A program made the position numbers and the translations under genes. A stretch of 16,302 nucleotides of DNA, from contig JAKJFO010000083.1 in the NCBI GenBank assembly GCA_022704885.1, forward strand, positions 1-16,302, in the 5' to 3' direction. The notes beneath the pieces are model-generated. The model saw only the letters and a program-made list of their open reading frames with translations. It was not told where the DNA came from and searched no databases. Shown one piece after another: positions 13,940 through 16,302 of this stretch (positions are counted from its first letter, which is position 1; the number at the start of each line of letters is the position of its first letter). The stretch comes from Candidatus Rifleibacteriota bacterium. GTDB lineage: Bacteria > Riflebacteria > Ozemobacteria > Ozemobacterales > Ozemobacteraceae.

Positions 13940-16302
13940 ACGGAAAGCCGATCTACAAAAAAATATTCTACTGGCTGCTGTTCATGCTTTGTTTCGTCGG
14001 TCTACCCGGACTTCTCATCACTTTCGGCTTTGTCTATGCCGGGTCGAAGAACCGGCAGAATCAGCTGCAGAAGCATGGTGAAGAGCTGAGAAGGTTTTAC
14101 CAGAGCCTGCAGCAGTTCTCCAATGCTGAAGCCTATTTCTGCAGTCATCTCAACCTCCTTTTCACACCATACGAACATGTTTCGAAGAAAGAACGACAGA
14201 AAGCGCTCGAACAGAAAAAGGGCACCACTCTTAAAGATGAACTCGAGAACAAGCTGGCGCAGATCAAGGAGAAATTCGGCTTCGACTATCTGCTGTATGA
14301 TCGCACCCGCGGCATCGCGAGCTGTTCGTTCGCCATGGAAAACCCCCATGACTGGGAGTTGACCATGATTCTACTGTGCAGATTTTATACCAACATCAAT
14401 CTGCCGATCGGCGAAGCAAATTTTCTGGCAAGCGGAAGAACTCTGGGCCCGCAGTTGAACCTGTCACACCTCGACCGCAGCAAAGCTCCAGACGAACCGC
14501 ATCTTGTCTATCCTGACAGCAGTTTTAAAAAGCCGATGTTCTGGACCGGAGCGATATCTGAATTTCAGATTCTGATCCTGATCAGCCCGGAAAGACTTGA
14601 TTCAAGCGATGGTCTGTGGAGCCAGGCCGAAGAATTCAGTCGTGATTCAGAATCGCTCTATCGTTTTTCGGTCGCCGAAAAAACCGGATTCCGTCATCCC
14701 GAGCTCACCTCGAAAGTGCGCGAGCAGATCGAGCAGTCGTTTAAAAAGCATGAGAGCGAAAAGATCTCACTGATCGAAACCGATGATCTGATCGTGTTTC
14801 CGAAGTTCATCAACCCTAAGATGACGCTGCTTGGTTACATAAATAAAGACAGTCTGGAAAGCGGGCACAATGCAGTGCCAATCGTCATTGCAGTCCTGCT
14901 GTTTCTCGTATCCGCCTTTGCCATCAGCAGATATTCATTTGGCCTGATTGTCGGCGACAGGCCAGATGACCTGTCTCTGCGCTGGAAACTCCGATTTCTG
15001 TTTTTCTTCGCCAATGGTCTGCCTCTGATCGTTCTGTTTTTCATCGGCACCGACTACCTCGATCAAAAGCGCGACAACCTGCTGCGTGAAATGCACGGCA
15101 AGGGCATACAGTTCATTCAGGACTTCGACGAAAAAATCGAGATTGAATATGCCAAAGCTCTGGCATCTAAGAAAACTGCCGAAAAAGAGATGATCAGAAA
15201 GCTTTCTGAGAAACCCATGAGCGATGACATTGTCATGAATTTTGCCCGGAGCCTGTCAAAAAATGCCGACTGGAAAATAGTGTTGATCGCGAGTCGCAGC
15301 CACATCATAGGCACCGAAGACGGTATCATCGACGACAAAAAAAAGATATACCCGGCGAATTATGACAGCCATAATGACCAGGGTCTTAAACAAAGAGAAT
15401 ATACCAGCAAAGTCGGCCAGTTCTTTCTTGACAAGATCAATGGCGCAAAAATTTCTGACAAAACCGCAACCGAAATCGAAATGCTAATTGAATCGGTAAC
15501 TCAGAAGCCCATGGTCAACTTCATTTTTGATATGCTGCGCAACCGCGGCAGTTTTATCGAATGGGGATTCGGCCGCAACATACACCCGTCTATTCTCGAT
15601 ACTTTCAGCCTGGAGGGCTCGAAATCAGCCGATTACTTCTTTATCGCAACCATTCGCCGACTGCAGTTTCAATTCGATTTTCTGACCAGTTATATACCCC
15701 AGGCCAATCGCAACAAACTCGGACTGAAGGTCATCGCCATTCACGGCAACCGTTTTTCTGTGCCGGAAGAAGCATACAAGGACGATAACATAAGAAAATT
15801 TGCCAGCACTCTGACGACTTATCCGGGCGAAGAAATCACGATCGTGAACTATAAAGACCCTGAAGAAGAAGTAGAAGATAAAGCCACAGAATCTGGCAGA
15901 CCAGAACCTGATTCAGTGCTGGATGCAGAAGAACAGAAAAAGCTCGAAGAGCTGAGAAGAATCAAAAAGACCGGCAAAGATTATCTGGCCATGGGTTTTG
16001 AAGGAAAATACATCAGAGAATACAAACTTATTGGCCTTTACCCGCTCGAAAACATCGATAAGATAATTAACCATCAGAAAAGACAGCTGATCATTTTTGC
16101 CATTCTCAGCCTGCTGATGACGCTGATTCTGTCGCAGGTACTGAGCCAGAGCTTTCTTGTGCCTCTGCAGCTGTTGACAACCGGGGCACAGGCAATCGAA
16201 AACAAGCATTTCAAGCATCGTCTGCCCGATCTCGGCCGCGACGAGTTTGGCTCGATGGGCGAAATATTCAATCATGTCATGATTGACCTCGAAGAACTCT
16301 CG
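13936..16302 (+). CDS. Membrane double-sensor HAMP-(SpoIIE) phosphatase, subtype B (B2), cut by the window end
   Basis: The frame opens at an ATG overlapping the A2 stop (ATGA), with GGAG at 13924-13927 eight bases upstream, and stays open for 789 codons to the last base. Reading it directly gives TM1 about 10-36; domain 1 about 37-312, with FDYLLYDRT (116-124) at the place of the FIVWD motif; TM2 313-335; TM3 354-375 (FANGLPLIVLF); domain 2 about 376-715 with TATEIEM (near 515-521) shared with B1; TM4 716-740; and HAMP from 742 (DEFG at about 769-772). The sequence stops just after HAMP, where the paralogues start the VQ..LLP linker, so the phosphatase domain is expected outside the window but not seen. 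Unlike B1 it has a highly charged Glu/Lys-rich segment at about 639-685 near the end of domain 2. A complete gene of about 1,030 residues is expected by comparison. Confidence 0.9.
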   Translation, partial: MNGKPIYKKIFYWLLFMLCFVGLPGLLITFGFVYAGSKNRQNQLQKHGEELRRFYQSLQQFSNAEAYFCSHLNLLFTPYEHVSKKERQKALEQKKGTTLKDELENKLAQIKEKFGFDYLLYDRTRGIASCSFAMENPHDWELTMILLCRFYTNINLPIGEANFLASGRTLGPQLNLSHLDRSKAPDEPHLVYPDSSFKKPMFWTGAISEFQILILISPERLDSSDGLWSQAEEFSRDSESLYRFSVAEKTGFRHPELTSKVREQIEQSFKKHESEKISLIETDDLIVFPKFINPKMTLLGYINKDSLESGHNAVPIVIAVLLFLVSAFAISRYSFGLIVGDRPDDLSLRWKLRFLFFFANGLPLIVLFFIGTDYLDQKRDNLLREMHGKGIQFIQDFDEKIEIEYAKALASKKTAEKEMIRKLSEKPMSDDIVMNFARSLSKNADWKIVLIASRSHIIGTEDGIIDDKKKIYPANYDSHNDQGLKQREYTSKVGQFFLDKINGAKISDKTATEIEMLIESVTQKPMVNFIFDMLRNRGSFIEWGFGRNIHPSILDTFSLEGSKSADYFFIATIRRLQFQFDFLTSYIPQANRNKLGLKVIAIHGNRFSVPEEAYKDDNIRKFASTLTTYPGEEITIVNYKDPEEEVEDKATESGRPEPDSVLDAEEQKKLEELRRIKKTGKDYLAMGFEGKYIREYKLIGLYPLENIDKIINHQKRQLIIFAILSLLMTLILSQVLSQSFLVPLQLLTTGAQAIENKHFKHRLPDLGRDEFGSMGEIFNHVMIDLEELS

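Overview
The window (16,302 bases, GC a little above half) reads as one piece of chromosome from an uncultivated Gram-negative, probably anaerobic or microaerophilic bacterium. The evidence is an RND efflux permease with its periplasmic adaptor, which need a double membrane, and a rubrerythrin, an oxidative-stress protein typical of anaerobes. Several long SpoIIE-type phosphatases in tandem also fit deep-branching phyla such as Candidatus Riflebacteria. That placement is a low-confidence guess. All genes lie on the + strand.

Layout. (1) 2-2719 is an RND permease cut at its 5' end, coupled by an ATGA overlap to an HlyD-type adaptor (2716-3891). A hairpin at the adaptor stop codon precedes rubrerythrin (3937-4530), which ends in a strong terminator (4551-4583). 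(2) 4584-5016 has no credible gene but is full of structure: nested palindromes (4616-4703), a compact set of hairpins resembling a folded RNA (4746-4860), and seven perfect copies of the hexamer ACGATT (4950-4991) at a candidate promoter. (3) 5017-16302 holds four consecutive genes for membrane-bound PP2C/SpoIIE-type Ser/Thr phosphatases. Three are complete (984, 974 and 982 residues). The fourth starts at 13936 and runs open off the window end after 789 codons.

The four phosphatases share one unusual plan: TM1, extracytoplasmic domain 1, TM2, a short cytoplasmic loop, TM3 carrying a conserved GLPL signature, extracytoplasmic domain 2, TM4, HAMP, a VQ..LLP-type linker, then the SpoIIE phosphatase domain. 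They alternate as two subtypes, A1-B1-A2-B2. A1 and A2 resemble each other more than their neighbours, as do B1 and B2. Within each pair A and B are tightly joined (1-base gap, or ATGA overlap), while the two pairs are separated by 93 bases with a hairpin and a possible promoter. The simplest reading is a duplicated two-gene cassette whose A and B products may act together as a double-sensor pair. Their output is probably dephosphorylation of an anti-sigma-factor antagonist (STAS) or similar protein, but no STAS protein, anti-sigma kinase or sigma factor is visible here. This A/B cassette is the best candidate for an undescribed system in the window.
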